Assembly: GCF_000290615.1 (NCBI RefSeq)
Contig: NZ_ALAS01000057.1
Coordinates: forward strand, 43,655-107,654
Origin: Heyndrickxia coagulans DSM 1 = ATCC 7050
GTDB lineage: Bacteria; Bacillota; Bacilli; Bacillales; Bacillaceae_C
Direction: 5' to 3'
DNA: 64,000 nt
Numbering within the stretch: position 1 is the stretch's first letter; each line of letters opens with the position of its first letter. A program made the translations under genes and the position numbers. The notes beneath the pieces were generated by a model that worked only from the letters and a program-made list of their open reading frames with translations, searched no databases and had not been told where the DNA came from. Below, in pieces: positions 47,616 to 56,340 of this stretch.

Positions 47616-47640
47616 CAAAAAAGGATGGCGGCCGCCATCC
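47616..47640 (-). terminator. Terminator of the two-micro-gene unit
   Basis: Perfect GGATGGCGG / CCGCCATCC stem without loop, followed on the minus strand by six T. Confidence 0.85.
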
Positions 47641-47778
47641 TCATTCTTTATTTTTTTTGCATTTTTTCTTTTTTTTTCCGGCTCCTCTTTGAGCCATGAT
47701 TTCATATATCTTCCCGGCATTGATGTCCCCGAATTCCAGCCCCGCTTCTTCCCGGACATTTTGTTTTCTGCGGTTCAT
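47641..47778 (-). CDS. 45-aa lysine-tailed peptide, unknown
   Basis: MNRRKQNVREEAGLEF at the start, a Lys-rich end (GKKKKKCKKNKE). Its ATG overlaps the stop of the 53-aa gene in an ATGA junction, which indicates translational coupling. A terminator follows directly. It reads like a small spore or DNA-associated protein, but no family is recognised. Confidence 0.6.
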   Translation of the reverse strand: MNRRKQNVREEAGLEFGDINAGKIYEIMAQRGAGKKKKKCKKNKE

Positions 47779-47936
47779 GAACGCCCTTTCCTGCCTTTTT
47801 TTGAATTGCGGTTTGCCCCTTTCACCGCTTCTTCCCCGCGGGCAAATTCTGCGGAGAATTCTGTTTCGGCCAGATTTTCTTTCGGGGTTTTGTTATGTTT
47901 TGCGGCTGCATCAAATTCAGCTTTTCGTTTGGCCAT
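47775..47936 (-). CDS. 53-aa small protein, unknown
   Basis: MAKRKAEFDAAAKHNKTPKE at the start, central NLAETEFSAEFARG, basic tail. Composition (Lys/Glu/Ala, TEF.AEFA) recalls minor small acid-soluble spore proteins and YfhD-like proteins, but I cannot assign it. GGAGGGG lies five bases before the ATG. First gene of a two-gene unit, divergent from sspD. Confidence 0.65.
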   Translation of the reverse strand: MAKRKAEFDAAAKHNKTPKENLAETEFSAEFARGEEAVKGANRNSKKGRKGRS

Positions 47937-48152
47937 GCCGTCCCCTCCATTATTTCAGGTTGCCTGCTTCATTAGCATGCCCGCGCATCAACGCTTTATG
48001 GCCGCAATATCTGTCAAAACCGGCTCCGGGTGCATGCAAATACAACTGTTTCCAAACATAATTATTTTCCGGAGGATGATACTATTCATAAAGGCTGATG
48101 CCGCAATACGGGCGGCAGAAAGAGGAGCCAATTTAAAAAAAGGAGAATGATG

Positions 48153-48353
48153 ATGGCGAGAAACAGCAATAAATTGTTGGTACCGGGCATTGAGGCATAC
48201 ATGGACCAAGTAAAGTATGAAATTGCCCAGGAATTTGGCGTGCAGCTCGGATCGGATACCGTATCACGGGCAAACGGATCGGTAGGCGGAGAAATGACAA
48301 AACGACTCGTGCGGGAGGCCCAATCCCACCTTTCCGGGCAAAACCCGGAATAA
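48153..48353 (+). CDS. sspD: Alpha/beta-type small acid-soluble spore protein
   Basis: 66-residue alpha/beta SASP that coats and protects DNA in the spore core. The GPR protease site ([10 protein letters not shown]) and the second conserved block ([16 protein letters not shown]) are typical. The third of three consecutive ATG codons (48153) is the best start: AAGGAG lies seven bases upstream and MAR is the usual N-terminus. Gene symbol by synteny with ykoY. A CATAAT with TGCAAA 16 bp upstream near 48050 could be a sigma-G promoter. Confidence 0.9.
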   Translation: MARNSNKLLVPGIEAYMDQVKYEIAQEFGVQLGSDTVSRANGSVGGEMTKRLVREAQSHLSGQNPE

Positions 48354-48354
48354 A

Positions 48355-48398
48355 AGAAAAACCGGCAAAGCGGGACTCGCCTGCTTTGCCGGTTTCTT
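48355..48398. terminator. Bidirectional terminator, sspD / terC-type gene
   Basis: GAAAACCGGCAAAGC / GCTTTGCCGGTTTC stem, A- and T-rich on both sides. Confidence 0.82.
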
Positions 48399-49201
48399 TA
48401 CATCTGTTGCTGCTTTTTACCCGATTTCCCGCCGGAATGCGCCTCCTTGTTGCTATTTTTTTTGCGGACGGAGAAAAAATAGCCGCCCGCTGCGATCGCA
48501 AGCATAACTGCCCAGAAGATCAGTTTCCACAAAGCGGACTCCGGGAAATGTTCATCAATCAGCCCGACGCCCGGATGCGAAAGCGTAAAAACGAGCAATT
48601 TTACCCCGACCCAGCCGACAATCAGAAAAGCGGCATCTTCAAGGCCCGGATATTTTTCCAGCAGGCGGACAAACCGGTTGGCAGCAAAACGGATCAGCAC
48701 GAGCCCAATCACCCCGCCTAAAAACATCACGATGAACTGCCCGCCGTTAATGCCCCCGATTTGAAACGAACCGGCCGGGCGCAGCGTCACAGCCATGGCC
48801 ACAGCTGCAAGCATGGAATCAATCGCAAACGCAATGTCGGCGAGTTCCACTTTAAAAACCGTCATCCAGAAAGAAACCGGCTTCGATGCGGCTTCTGCAA
48901 GTTTCGGGCCGTTTTCCTGGCGCTTTTTTACAAAATGGTGGATCATAATAAAAAACAAATAAGTGGCCCCGGCAGCCTGAATCTGCCATATGTTTGCAAG
49001 AAACGAAATGAGAAACAGGGCGGTGAGCCGGAATACAAATGCGCCCAGAAGCCCGTAAAAGAGCGCTTTTTTCTGCCGGGCGTGCGGCAGGTGCTTGACC
49101 ATTACCGCCATTACGACTGCATTATCCGCGGCTAAAATCCCTTCCAGCCCGACCAGCACACATAACACCCATGCATATTCAAGCAGCATTGTAAAATCCA
49201 T
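48398..49201 (-). CDS. ykoY: TerC-family membrane protein (YkoY/MeeY-like)
   Basis: 267 residues, about eight helices; TerC marks are LEGILAADNAVVMAVM and DIAFAIDSMLAAVAM, with metal-site Asp residues in membrane helices. B. subtilis TerC proteins export Mn2+ and help metalate secreted enzymes. The ATG at 49201 follows AGGAGG. The leader carries a Mn2+ riboswitch, as for B. subtilis ykoY, which strongly supports the assignment. sspD is the next gene, also as in B. subtilis. Confidence 0.9.
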   Translation of the reverse strand: MDFTMLLEYAWVLCVLVGLEGILAADNAVVMAVMVKHLPHARQKKALFYGLLGAFVFRLTALFLISFLANIWQIQAAGATYLFFIMIHHFVKKRQENGPKLAEAASKPVSFWMTVFKVELADIAFAIDSMLAAVAMAVTLRPAGSFQIGGINGGQFIVMFLGGVIGLVLIRFAANRFVRLLEKYPGLEDAAFLIVGWVGVKLLVFTLSHPGVGLIDEHFPESALWKLIFWAVMLAIAAGGYFFSVRKKNSNKEAHSGGKSGKKQQQM

Positions 49202-49326
49202 TCCACAAAGTCCTCCTTTGCCGGCACCCGGGACCATTGCCCTTACAGATCAAAAAGCGGCATTCCGGCCCAGGCGCGTCCGGCGTGATAAGTAAAGTGC
49301 CCCTTTTGACAATTTCCTGTAAAGAC

Positions 49327-49470
49327 AAAAAGCAAGACCTTTACCTGTACAGGCAAAGGTCTTGCTGGACATCCGGACGGTGCCAACAAAGCCGATGACC
49401 GCCGAAACGGATCATGTAATGACGACTTTGTTTTAAGTGTGCCATGCACACTTAACGCTACTCCCCTTTG
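49327..49470 (-). ncRNA. Manganese riboswitch (yybP-ykoY family)
   Basis: On the minus strand the leader starts with the conserved AAAGGGGAGTAGCG, continues through a helix (GTGTGCATGGCACAC) and CTTTGTTGGC, and ends in a strong terminator stem AGCAAGACCTTT / AAAGGTCTTGCT with T-run (49327-49366). This order is diagnostic of the yybP-ykoY class. High Mn2+ should stabilise the aptamer and prevent the terminator, switching on ykoY. Confidence 0.9.
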
Positions 49471-49482
49471 ACAATTGTCAAA
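49467..49482. promoter_or_regulatory. 16-bp perfect palindrome at the 5' end of the riboswitch
   Basis: TTTGACAATTGTCAAA, lying between the transcription start and the aptamer. It may be an operator; no regulator is recognised. Confidence 0.45.
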
Positions 49483-49500
49483 AGTATTCTGTTATTTTGA

Positions 49501-49529
49501 TTATATGGGATACATCCATTTCCGTCAAC
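49501..49529 (-). promoter_or_regulatory. Promoter of riboswitch-ykoY
   Basis: Minus-strand TTGACG, 17-bp spacer, TATAAT. The -35 overlaps the last codons of the upstream gene. Confidence 0.75.
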
Positions 49530-49995
49530 TGTTTTCATGCGATTTTCGCGTTAAAATTTTTCGGAGCAGCCCGCCGGCCAAAAGTCCGGGGATGGCACAA
49601 AACATCGGGAAAAACACGGGCCCGGGCATTTTTTCCCGGACGATAACCGCAGGGGAGAGCATTAATCCGATCGTCACAAAGTAAGCAGCAAACACAAAAG
49701 GCAGATAACTATACGGCTTAAGATTGCCGCAGGCCATTTTATACGCATCCCACATGGCAAAAAAGTATAGACAAGGATAAAACATCAGCCATCCGTAATC
49801 GATGATGTTTCCGGCTTCCATTGTTTTTCCGAGAAAACTGAGCATGATCGCTTCGTTAAAACGGCTGTTCACATTAATCAGAAACTCCATAAAAATAAAC
49901 GCGATGCCCTTCACATAACGGCCCGCCAAAAGCTGGGCAAAACCCGGCAAGGCAATGTTCCAAACAATCGCCTCAAGCGGTGCTAATTTTTTCAT
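49525..49995 (-). CDS. Integral membrane protein, unknown
   Basis: 156 residues with four or five membrane helices. The N-terminal LPGFAQLLAGRYVKG resembles TM2-like proteins that begin with a GxGQ/xxG hairpin. The ATG at 49995 follows AAAGGGG by seven bases. Function unknown. It lies between prfC and ykoY, and the ykoY promoter starts within its stop region. Confidence 0.72.
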   Translation of the reverse strand: MKKLAPLEAIVWNIALPGFAQLLAGRYVKGIAFIFMEFLINVNSRFNEAIMLSFLGKTMEAGNIIDYGWLMFYPCLYFFAMWDAYKMACGNLKPYSYLPFVFAAYFVTIGLMLSPAVIVREKMPGPVFFPMFCAIPGLLAGGLLRKILTRKSHENS

Positions 49996-50088
49996 GCGCA
50001 TGCCCCTTTAAAACTGAAGTTGGCAAGTCGCCATATTCTCCCGTTTTCATGTGTTCTTATCATGCCCCGGATAAAAGCAAAAAACACT

Positions 50089-50117
50089 GTACGGCAAAGC
50101 CGCACAGTGTTTTTTTA
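50089..50117 (-). terminator. Terminator after prfC
   Basis: AAAAAACACTGT / ACAGTGTTTTTT stem with an inner GGC/GCC pairing. Confidence 0.88.
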
Positions 50118-51683
50118 TTCCATCGGATTATACAGTTTAATGCCGGGATGCTTGTCCGTGAACCAGCGCAATGCAAAATCATTTTCAAACAAAAACAACG
50201 GTTTCCCGAAACGGTCTTTTACAAGCAGGCTGCGCGAACTGGACAGGGATTCGTCCACCGTATCCCCCTCAATCCAGCGCGGAATTTTGGAACCGATCGA
50301 TTCTATCACGACATCGGAGTTATACTCATTTTTCATGCGGTGTTCAAACACTTCAAACTGCAGCTGCCCGACCGCCCCTAAAATATAGTCTTCCGTATGC
50401 CATGTGCGGTAAAGCTGGATCGCGCCTTCCTGAACGAGCTGGTTGATCCCTTTATGGAAACTTTTTTGTTTCATGACGTTTTTCGCCGACACTTTTACAA
50501 ACAGTTCCGGTGTAAATTGCGGCAGCTTTTCAAATTGGACCGGCTGCTTCCCGGAGTAGATCGTGTCGCCAATCTGGTATGTGCCGGTATCATACAGGCC
50601 GAGAATATCGCCGCTGACTGCTTCTTCAACAGTGCTCCTGTCATCCGCAAGAAACTGAGTTGACTGGGACAGTTTCATTTGTTTTCCGGTCCTCGCAAGC
50701 GTGACGGACATGCCGCGTTCAAATTTTCCCGAACATATGCGGATAAACGCAATCCGGTCGCGGTGGGCTGGATTCATATTCGCCTGGATTTTGAACACAA
50801 AACCCGAAAATTGTTCGCTTAACGGATCCACCACCCCTTCGTCCGTCTTTCTTCCTTGCGGGGGCGGCGCAAATTGAAGATACGTTTCCAGAAATGTCTG
50901 CACGCCGAAATTTGTCAGGGCACTGCCGAAAAAGACCGGCGTCAGCATACCATTTGCGATCCGGCTCTCCGAAAATTCATTGCCCGCTTCATCGAGCAGC
51001 ATGATTTCTTCCAGCGCCTGGCCATACAGCGCGTTTTCCTTGATCGGGGCATCCCCTTCCACTTCGCCCGCTTCATTCAACGCCAGAAACCGGTCTCCTT
51101 CTTCCACGCGGAACTGCTCGATGCGGCGGTGATAACGGTCATAAATGCCGAGAAATTCTTTTCCCATGCCAATCGGCCAGTTCATCGGATACGATTCAAT
51201 GCCGAGGATTTCCTCCAGTTCAGCCAGCAGCTCAAGCGGCGGCCTCCCTTGGCGGTCCAGTTTATTGATAAACGTAAAAATCGGAATCCCCCGCATCCGG
51301 CACACTTTAAACAGTTTAATCGTCTGTGCCTCAATCCCTTTAGCAGCATCAATGATCATGACGGCGCTGTCGACGGCCATCAGTGTCCGGTATGTGTCTT
51401 CACTGAAATCCTGGTGGCCGGGCGTATCCAAAATATTGATCCTTTTTCCCGCATATTCAAACTGCATAACGGAAGAAGTAACGGAAATGCCCCGCTGCTT
51501 CTCGATTTCCATCCAGTCGGAAGTCGCAAATTTCCCGGTTTTTTTGCCTTTGACCGTCCCGGCGGCGCGGATGGCCCCGCCAAACAGAAGCAGCTTCTCC
51601 GTCAATGTTGTTTTCCCGGCGTCCGGGTGGGAAATAATCGCAAAAGTCCTTCTTGATAACACTTCATCTTTAAATCCTGCCAT
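50115..51683 (-). CDS. prfC: Peptide chain release factor 3
   Basis: GTPase that recycles RF1/RF2 after termination. 522 residues with [32 protein letters not shown] and NKLD, followed by RF3-specific domains ([14 protein letters not shown]-terminal [12 protein letters not shown]). GAAAGGA precedes the ATG. B. subtilis 168 lacks prfC, so this is an addition relative to that genome; many other Firmicutes have it. Confidence 0.95.
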   Translation of the reverse strand: MAGFKDEVLSRRTFAIISHPDAGKTTLTEKLLLFGGAIRAAGTVKGKKTGKFATSDWMEIEKQRGISVTSSVMQFEYAGKRINILDTPGHQDFSEDTYRTLMAVDSAVMIIDAAKGIEAQTIKLFKVCRMRGIPIFTFINKLDRQGRPPLELLAELEEILGIESYPMNWPIGMGKEFLGIYDRYHRRIEQFRVEEGDRFLALNEAGEVEGDAPIKENALYGQALEEIMLLDEAGNEFSESRIANGMLTPVFFGSALTNFGVQTFLETYLQFAPPPQGRKTDEGVVDPLSEQFSGFVFKIQANMNPAHRDRIAFIRICSGKFERGMSVTLARTGKQMKLSQSTQFLADDRSTVEEAVSGDILGLYDTGTYQIGDTIYSGKQPVQFEKLPQFTPELFVKVSAKNVMKQKSFHKGINQLVQEGAIQLYRTWHTEDYILGAVGQLQFEVFEHRMKNEYNSDVVIESIGSKIPRWIEGDTVDESLSSSRSLLVKDRFGKPLFLFENDFALRWFTDKHPGIKLYNPME

Positions 51684-51904
51684 ATGTCAGTTCCTTTCAA
51701 TCATGTAGAGTAGGCTTGTTTTTGCATCGTTTTTTTTTTTTACATCGGCCCTCACCTTCCTAATAAACAGTGCACAAATCATCCGGCCATTGGAGACTGT
51801 ACATAAGCATACAACAGTTTTTCCTTATTCTCAATGAAAGAAATCTGCCGGAAAGGCCGGGTTCTTCTTGGCTTCACAGATTGCCGGATGCTTTGAGGCG
51901 CGCA

Positions 51905-52981
51905 TCAAAAACTGCCAGATGCCTCCTGTTCCCCGTCCGGCCCCGCCCAGGGCAGAACCACGGTGAAAACAGTGCCTTCCCCGGGTTTGCTCTCTATGGA
52001 AATGTCCCCGTTATGCTCTCTTACAATCTGGTAACAAACCATTAAACCAAGCCCGTTGCCGCGCTCTTTTGTCGTATAAAAAGGCTGTCCGATTTTTTCC
52101 AATTTTTCCGGCGGGATCCCGATTCCCTCATCCCGGATCGCAACGGCTGCACGTTCCCCGGCCACTGAAAGTTCAACGGTCAGCGTTCCCCCCTCTTCCA
52201 TTGCCTCCAGGCCATTTTTGATTAAATTCACAAATACCTGCTTCATTTTCGAATCATCACAGCAAATAAAAATAGGCTGCGACGGAAAAACCGTTTCAAT
52301 TTGGATGTTTTTTCCGTACGATTGCGTCTCCATTAAAACAAGCACTTCATCAAGCAATGTTTGCAGGCAGCAAACTTTCATATCCGATGCTTTCGGCCTG
52401 CCGAGAAAAAGCAGCTCGCTTGAAATCATTTCAATCCGTTCAATTTCATTTTGCATAATATCAAGATAATGTCCTGTATCAATTACGCCGGCCTGCATCA
52501 GCTGCAAAAATCCTTTAATCGCGGTGAGCGGATTCCGGATTTCATGCGCAATGCCCGCGGCAAGCTGCCCGACCATGGACAACTGTTCAGATGATACAAG
52601 ATAATCGTATAATTCCTTGACAACCGTCATGTCTTTCGTCAGCAAATGGATATGGGGCTTTTCGCCATATTTTAGATCTTTAAAGACCGCATAAGTGGAC
52701 TCCACCCATTTGTAATCACCGTTTTTCGATTTCATCCTGTACATGAAAAGGCCCATTTCTTCTTCCTCTCCATTTAGAATGCCTGCCCATTTGTTGCAGT
52801 CATCGTGGTGCATCAAAGCAGAAAAAGGCCTTCCCACCCAATCGCCGGCATCAAAACCCGTTACAGTCTGCATATCAGAGGAAATGCTTTTTAAAATACC
52901 GTCCATTCCGACAACAGCAGAAAAAAGATGAAAGCGGAGCGGGAGATCCATAAATTCATAATGTATTTTTCCGACACCCAT
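51905..52981 (-). CDS. Soluble PAS histidine kinase
   Basis: 358 residues: one PAS domain (about 18-125), DHp with GIAHEIRNPLTAIKGF (His about 147), HATPase with NGLEAMEEGG, DEGIGIPPE and KERGNGLGLM. The core is strikingly like the KinE-like kinase at 46 kb (HEIRNPxTAxKGF; FYTTKERGxGLGLM), so both probably serve the sporulation phosphorelay. No response regulator is adjacent. AGGTG lies before the ATG. Confidence 0.85.
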   Translation of the reverse strand: MGVGKIHYEFMDLPLRFHLFSAVVGMDGILKSISSDMQTVTGFDAGDWVGRPFSALMHHDDCNKWAGILNGEEEEMGLFMYRMKSKNGDYKWVESTYAVFKDLKYGEKPHIHLLTKDMTVVKELYDYLVSSEQLSMVGQLAAGIAHEIRNPLTAIKGFLQLMQAGVIDTGHYLDIMQNEIERIEMISSELLFLGRPKASDMKVCCLQTLLDEVLVLMETQSYGKNIQIETVFPSQPIFICCDDSKMKQVFVNLIKNGLEAMEEGGTLTVELSVAGERAAVAIRDEGIGIPPEKLEKIGQPFYTTKERGNGLGLMVCYQIVREHNGDISIESKPGEGTVFTVVLPWAGPDGEQEASGSF

Positions 52982-53234
52982 ATTTTTGCACCTGCCTATC
53001 TTTCTATCAATCCGTTTTTCAAGCTTTTTTGAAATGAACTTTCATGCTCAATATATGTCTGAAGAAGACCGGGCATTCCTGTGATTATGTATATATATTT
53101 CAACTATATATCTTTTTCAACAAAAATATCCATTTATTTATAAAATTTTATGTCGAATCCTCACTGTTTATCAACCGTTTCGACATGTGATACAATGAAC
53201 GTATCAAGATAAAATGAGAAAAGGAAGCGATGCT

Positions 53235-54221
53235 ATGCGTTTTGCAACTGTTGGAACAAGCTGGATTACCTCTGCTTTTATTGAAGCAGCAAAATTATCC
53301 GGAAAATTAACCCTTGAAGCCGTTTACTCGCGCAGAAAAGAAAGCGCTGAACAAATGGCGGAAAAACATGGCGCACCGAATGTGTTTACGGATCTTGAAG
53401 AAATGGCAAAAGACGGGAACATTGATGCTGTTTATATCGCGTCGCCAAATGCGCTCCATTTTGAAAACGTGCTTGTTTTTCTGAAAAACAAAAAACATGT
53501 TATTTGCGAAAAACCGATTTTTTCAAATACGGAAGAATTTAAGGAAGCTTTTCGTGTTGCCGATCTAAATGGTGTATTTTTATTTGAGGCCATCCGGAAT
53601 ATCCATTATCCGAATACCGCCCTTTTAAAAGAAAAATTAAAAGATCTTGGCCAGATCAGAAGCGGAATTTTCCAATATGTGCAATACTCTTCCCGCTACG
53701 ACAAATTTCTTGCCGGCGAAGAGCCGAACGTGTTCTCGCGGAACTTCTCCGGCGGGGCATTAATGGATCTTGGCGTCTACCCGCTTTCGCTTGCAGTCTG
53801 GTTATTTGGCACACCGAAAGACAGCCGGTACTTCCCAGTCCTTTTGCGGAACGGCATTGATGGGGCAGGCACCCTTGTCCTCGAATACGAAGGGTTCAAT
53901 ATTACCGTGATCTGCTCGAAAATTTCCCATTCTTATATTCCGAGCGAAATCCACGGCGAAAAAGGCAGCATTATCATTGAAGGCATCTCAGAATTGGAAA
54001 AGATGAAATTTGCCGATGTGCGGACAAAGGAGCCGGTCCTCTTCTCGCGGGAGCAGGAAGCGCAAAATATGATGTATGAAATCAATGATTTCGCCGATAT
54101 CATCGCGCAAAATGACAGGAAAACGTATGAAACCTTGCGCCAGTCCAGTTATGAAGTCCTTTCGGTTATCGAAAAATCGCGGAAGCAAAACGGGATTATC
54201 TTTAAAACCGACAGAAACTAA
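53235..54221 (+). CDS. Gfo/Idh/MocA-family oxidoreductase
   Basis: 328 residues. N-terminal Rossmann domain (ATVGTSWIT; the conserved CEKP in HVICEKPIFSN) and the C-terminal alpha/beta domain (GGALMDLGVYPLSLA). Family members oxidise sugar or inositol derivatives with NAD(P). Length and motifs resemble B. subtilis YulF; substrate unknown. The ATG at 53235 follows GGAAG. Confidence 0.87.
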   Translation: MRFATVGTSWITSAFIEAAKLSGKLTLEAVYSRRKESAEQMAEKHGAPNVFTDLEEMAKDGNIDAVYIASPNALHFENVLVFLKNKKHVICEKPIFSNTEEFKEAFRVADLNGVFLFEAIRNIHYPNTALLKEKLKDLGQIRSGIFQYVQYSSRYDKFLAGEEPNVFSRNFSGGALMDLGVYPLSLAVWLFGTPKDSRYFPVLLRNGIDGAGTLVLEYEGFNITVICSKISHSYIPSEIHGEKGSIIIEGISELEKMKFADVRTKEPVLFSREQEAQNMMYEINDFADIIAQNDRKTYETLRQSSYEVLSVIEKSRKQNGIIFKTDRN

Positions 54222-54455
54222 AACCGGGCCGAAAAAAAAGATTCCGGATCGTACCGTGAGCTTAAGCGCAAAAACCGGGCAACAGGCCGCGCGAAATTTT
54301 GAAAACAGACGGCAGTGGCAAGAAGCGAATCTCCTTGTCCTTGCCTTTGCGTTTTTAAAACCGGAGAAAACCGGGACGGCCGGGGGGAATGCCGCCTGGT
54401 GCTATCGTTATTAAACCAGATAAAGCCGGGAAAGTTACCACCATTCGCAACTTGT
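54222..54455. other. Intergenic region before the dps gene
   Basis: No gene or clear terminator seen; the frame after the oxidoreductase is rich in short CCGG-containing repeats. Confidence 0.35.
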
Positions 54456-54470
54456 TTATAATTATTATTG
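54456..54470. promoter_or_regulatory. PerR-like box upstream of dps
   Basis: TTATAATTATTATTG matches 13 of 15 positions of the Per box TTATAATNATTATAA. Dps/MrgA is a classic PerR target. Confidence 0.55.
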
Positions 54471-54477
54471 TTTAATA

Positions 54478-54505
54478 TTGACTTTTAAATGATATATATT
54501 ATACT
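54478..54505 (+). promoter_or_regulatory. Promoter of dps
   Basis: TTGACT, 16-bp spacer, TATACT (54500-54505). Confidence 0.65.
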
Positions 54506-54542
54506 AAAAGTATAGCAAGACCAAAACCGGGGAGGAATGAAA

Positions 54543-54989
54543 ATGTATATTGAAACAGCGTTAAACGTGCAAGTTGCAAACTGGAGCGTCCTGTATACAA
54601 AACTGCACCACTACCACTGGTATGTAAAAGGCCCGCTGTTTTTCACGCTGCACGTAAAATTTGAAGAACTGTACAACGAAGCTGCTACGGTGGTCGATGA
54701 TTTTGCAGAACGCATCCTTGCGATCGGCGGAAAACCGGCTGCTTCTTTCAAAGAATTCCTTGAACTTGCAACCATTGAAGAAGCAAAATCCGGCTTAACC
54801 GCTGAACAAATGGTGGAATCTCTTGTAAAAGACTACAAACAGATCGCCGTCGAACTGAAAAAATTGATCGCACTTGCCGAAGACAATCAGGATTATGGCA
54901 CGGCTGACATGGCGACAACGCTCGTGGAAAACGTTGAAAAAACCATCTGGATGCTGAGCGCGCTGCTCGCTGTACCGGTTACGCAATAA
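54543..54989 (+). CDS. Dps-family DNA-protecting ferritin (MrgA-like)
   Basis: 148-residue miniferritin that oxidises Fe2+ with peroxide and protects DNA. The ferroxidase signature is intact: HHYHWYVKG, LHVKFEELY and DDFAERIL. The ATG at 54543 is seven bases after GGGAGG; the earlier ATG at 54537 is too close. The promoter and PerR-like box are consistent with peroxide induction. Confidence 0.92.
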   Translation: MYIETALNVQVANWSVLYTKLHHYHWYVKGPLFFTLHVKFEELYNEAATVVDDFAERILAIGGKPAASFKEFLELATIEEAKSGLTAEQMVESLVKDYKQIAVELKKLIALAEDNQDYGTADMATTLVENVEKTIWMLSALLAVPVTQ

Positions 54990-54995
54990 ACCCCC

Positions 54996-55033
54996 AAAAC
55001 GGCCCTGTTCTTCAAGAATGGAGCCGTTTTTTT
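54996..55033 (+). terminator. Terminator after dps
   Basis: AAAACGGC / GCCGTTTT stem with a seven-T tail. Confidence 0.82.
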
Positions 55034-55291
55034 CATGCTGCAAAATGGGCGCCGCTTTTTGATCCGGCCCTTAAAATGCCGGCTTTTTCATTGTCCTGAT
55101 TCAATACATCAAGCCCCGGCACCCATTGCATGATGGCGGCTTTACAGGCAAAAGAGTGATCATATTTTATGGCTCACCGCACATCCCGCGGACGCAAACG
55201 CTGGATCGCGCCCTCTTAAAAACCGGCAGCGTGACAAGGCCTGCAGTTCCGGATAAAATGGAAGCAGTACAACGCGAAAGAAGGCTTTTCC
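55034..55291. other. Intergenic region dps / TSUP exporter
   Basis: A stretch around 55150-55220 reads IIFYGSPHIPRTQTLDRALL in one frame, faintly like the start of an FMN reductase, but it lacks the rest. A clear function is not supported. Confidence 0.3.
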
Positions 55292-56044
55292 ATGCATGTT
55301 TCCATTTTGATTACAATGTTTTTAACCGGACTTATTTTAGGATTTATCGGCGCAGGCGGTGCGGGCTTTATCATTTCCCTGCTGACAATTTTATTCGGCG
55401 TTTCGATCCATACCGCGCTTGCGACTGCTTTAACAGCCATGATCTTTTCTTCATTTTCCGGGGCGGTAAGCCATTACCGAGAAGGCAATGTCTCCATTAA
55501 AGCAGGCATTACAACCGGCATCATAGGCGCTGCCGGAGCCTGGGCCGGATCCCATGTCTCCGCGCATATTGCAAGCGGCGAACTAAAATGGCTCACCGCC
55601 GGCATGCTCATGTTCTCAGCCTTTCTGCTCTGGCTCAGAATGTTTTTGCTGCAAAAGCAATCCATCCAGGCAAAAAGCATTCCGTCCGGGCCCCGTTTTG
55701 TGGCCCGCTCGCTTTTGCTCGGCATCGTAACCGGGGCGCTCTCAGGGATGTTCGGGATCGGCTCGACGCCATTTATCCAGCTTGGCTTAATGATCCTTCT
55801 CGGCTTATCTGTCCGCCAGGCTGCCGGCACAACCATGATGGTCATTATCCCGATTGCAATAGGCGGCGGACTCGCCAGCTTCCAGCAAGGGACACTGGAT
55901 CTCGGGCTGCTCGTGGAAGTCGTCATCGGCACAATGTCCGGCGCATACATCGGCGCCAAATTTACAAACCGCGCCCCCGTCCCGCTGCTCAAGTCTTCGA
56001 TGATTGCCGTTCCAATTGTCGCAAGCTTGCTGCTGATTTTTTGA
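55292..56044 (+). CDS. TSUP (TauE/SafE) family transporter
   Basis: 250 residues with about eight helices and the duplicated TSUP glycine motifs (GFIGAGGAGFIISL in the first half, GALSGMFGIGSTPF in the second). The family exports sulfite, sulfoacetate and similar anions; the substrate here is unknown. AAAGAAGG lies upstream of the ATG. Single gene with its own terminator. Confidence 0.88.
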   Translation: MHVSILITMFLTGLILGFIGAGGAGFIISLLTILFGVSIHTALATALTAMIFSSFSGAVSHYREGNVSIKAGITTGIIGAAGAWAGSHVSAHIASGELKWLTAGMLMFSAFLLWLRMFLLQKQSIQAKSIPSGPRFVARSLLLGIVTGALSGMFGIGSTPFIQLGLMILLGLSVRQAAGTTMMVIIPIAIGGGLASFQQGTLDLGLLVEVVIGTMSGAYIGAKFTNRAPVPLLKSSMIAVPIVASLLLIF

Positions 56045-56095
56045 AAAAGGGGCTCCCAAAAACCGTTAAACGATTGATGGGAGCCCCTTCATTTT
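56045..56095 (+). terminator. Terminator after the TSUP gene
   Basis: 12-bp stem AAGGGGCTCCCA / TGGGAGCCCCTT. Confidence 0.82.
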
Positions 56096-56340
56096 GAAAG
56101 GATGATCCAGTTTGGTGTTTATGATGGTGAAATTCAGCCACTATTCCCGCAAGCGTTTCATGAATTTCATCGATCATCAGCGCACGAGCCAAAATGGGAC
56201 AGCCCCTTTTTCCCGCTTTAAAAACGCGAGGATTTATCCTCTCTTGAAAATCCGCTGTCCCGTCCAAAAAGTTGCTGGTTCTGGCCGAAAACGATGTCCC
56301 GGCATGAAAAAATGAGCCTTTCACTCTTCCCCCCGCTCGT
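56096..56340. other. Intergenic region TSUP gene / hmp
   Basis: No gene, ribosome-binding site or strong terminator seen between the two convergent genes apart from the TSUP terminator. Confidence 0.35.

Noticed and set aside
50856..51656. 266-codon plus-strand frame opposite prfC
   Set aside because: Shadow of the conserved RF3 G domain; no Shine-Dalgarno and no recognisable domain.
55126..55290. Possible FMN-reductase-like start (IIFYGSP)
   Set aside because: Only about 20 codons look familiar, no start signal, and the frame continues as a shadow of the TSUP gene.
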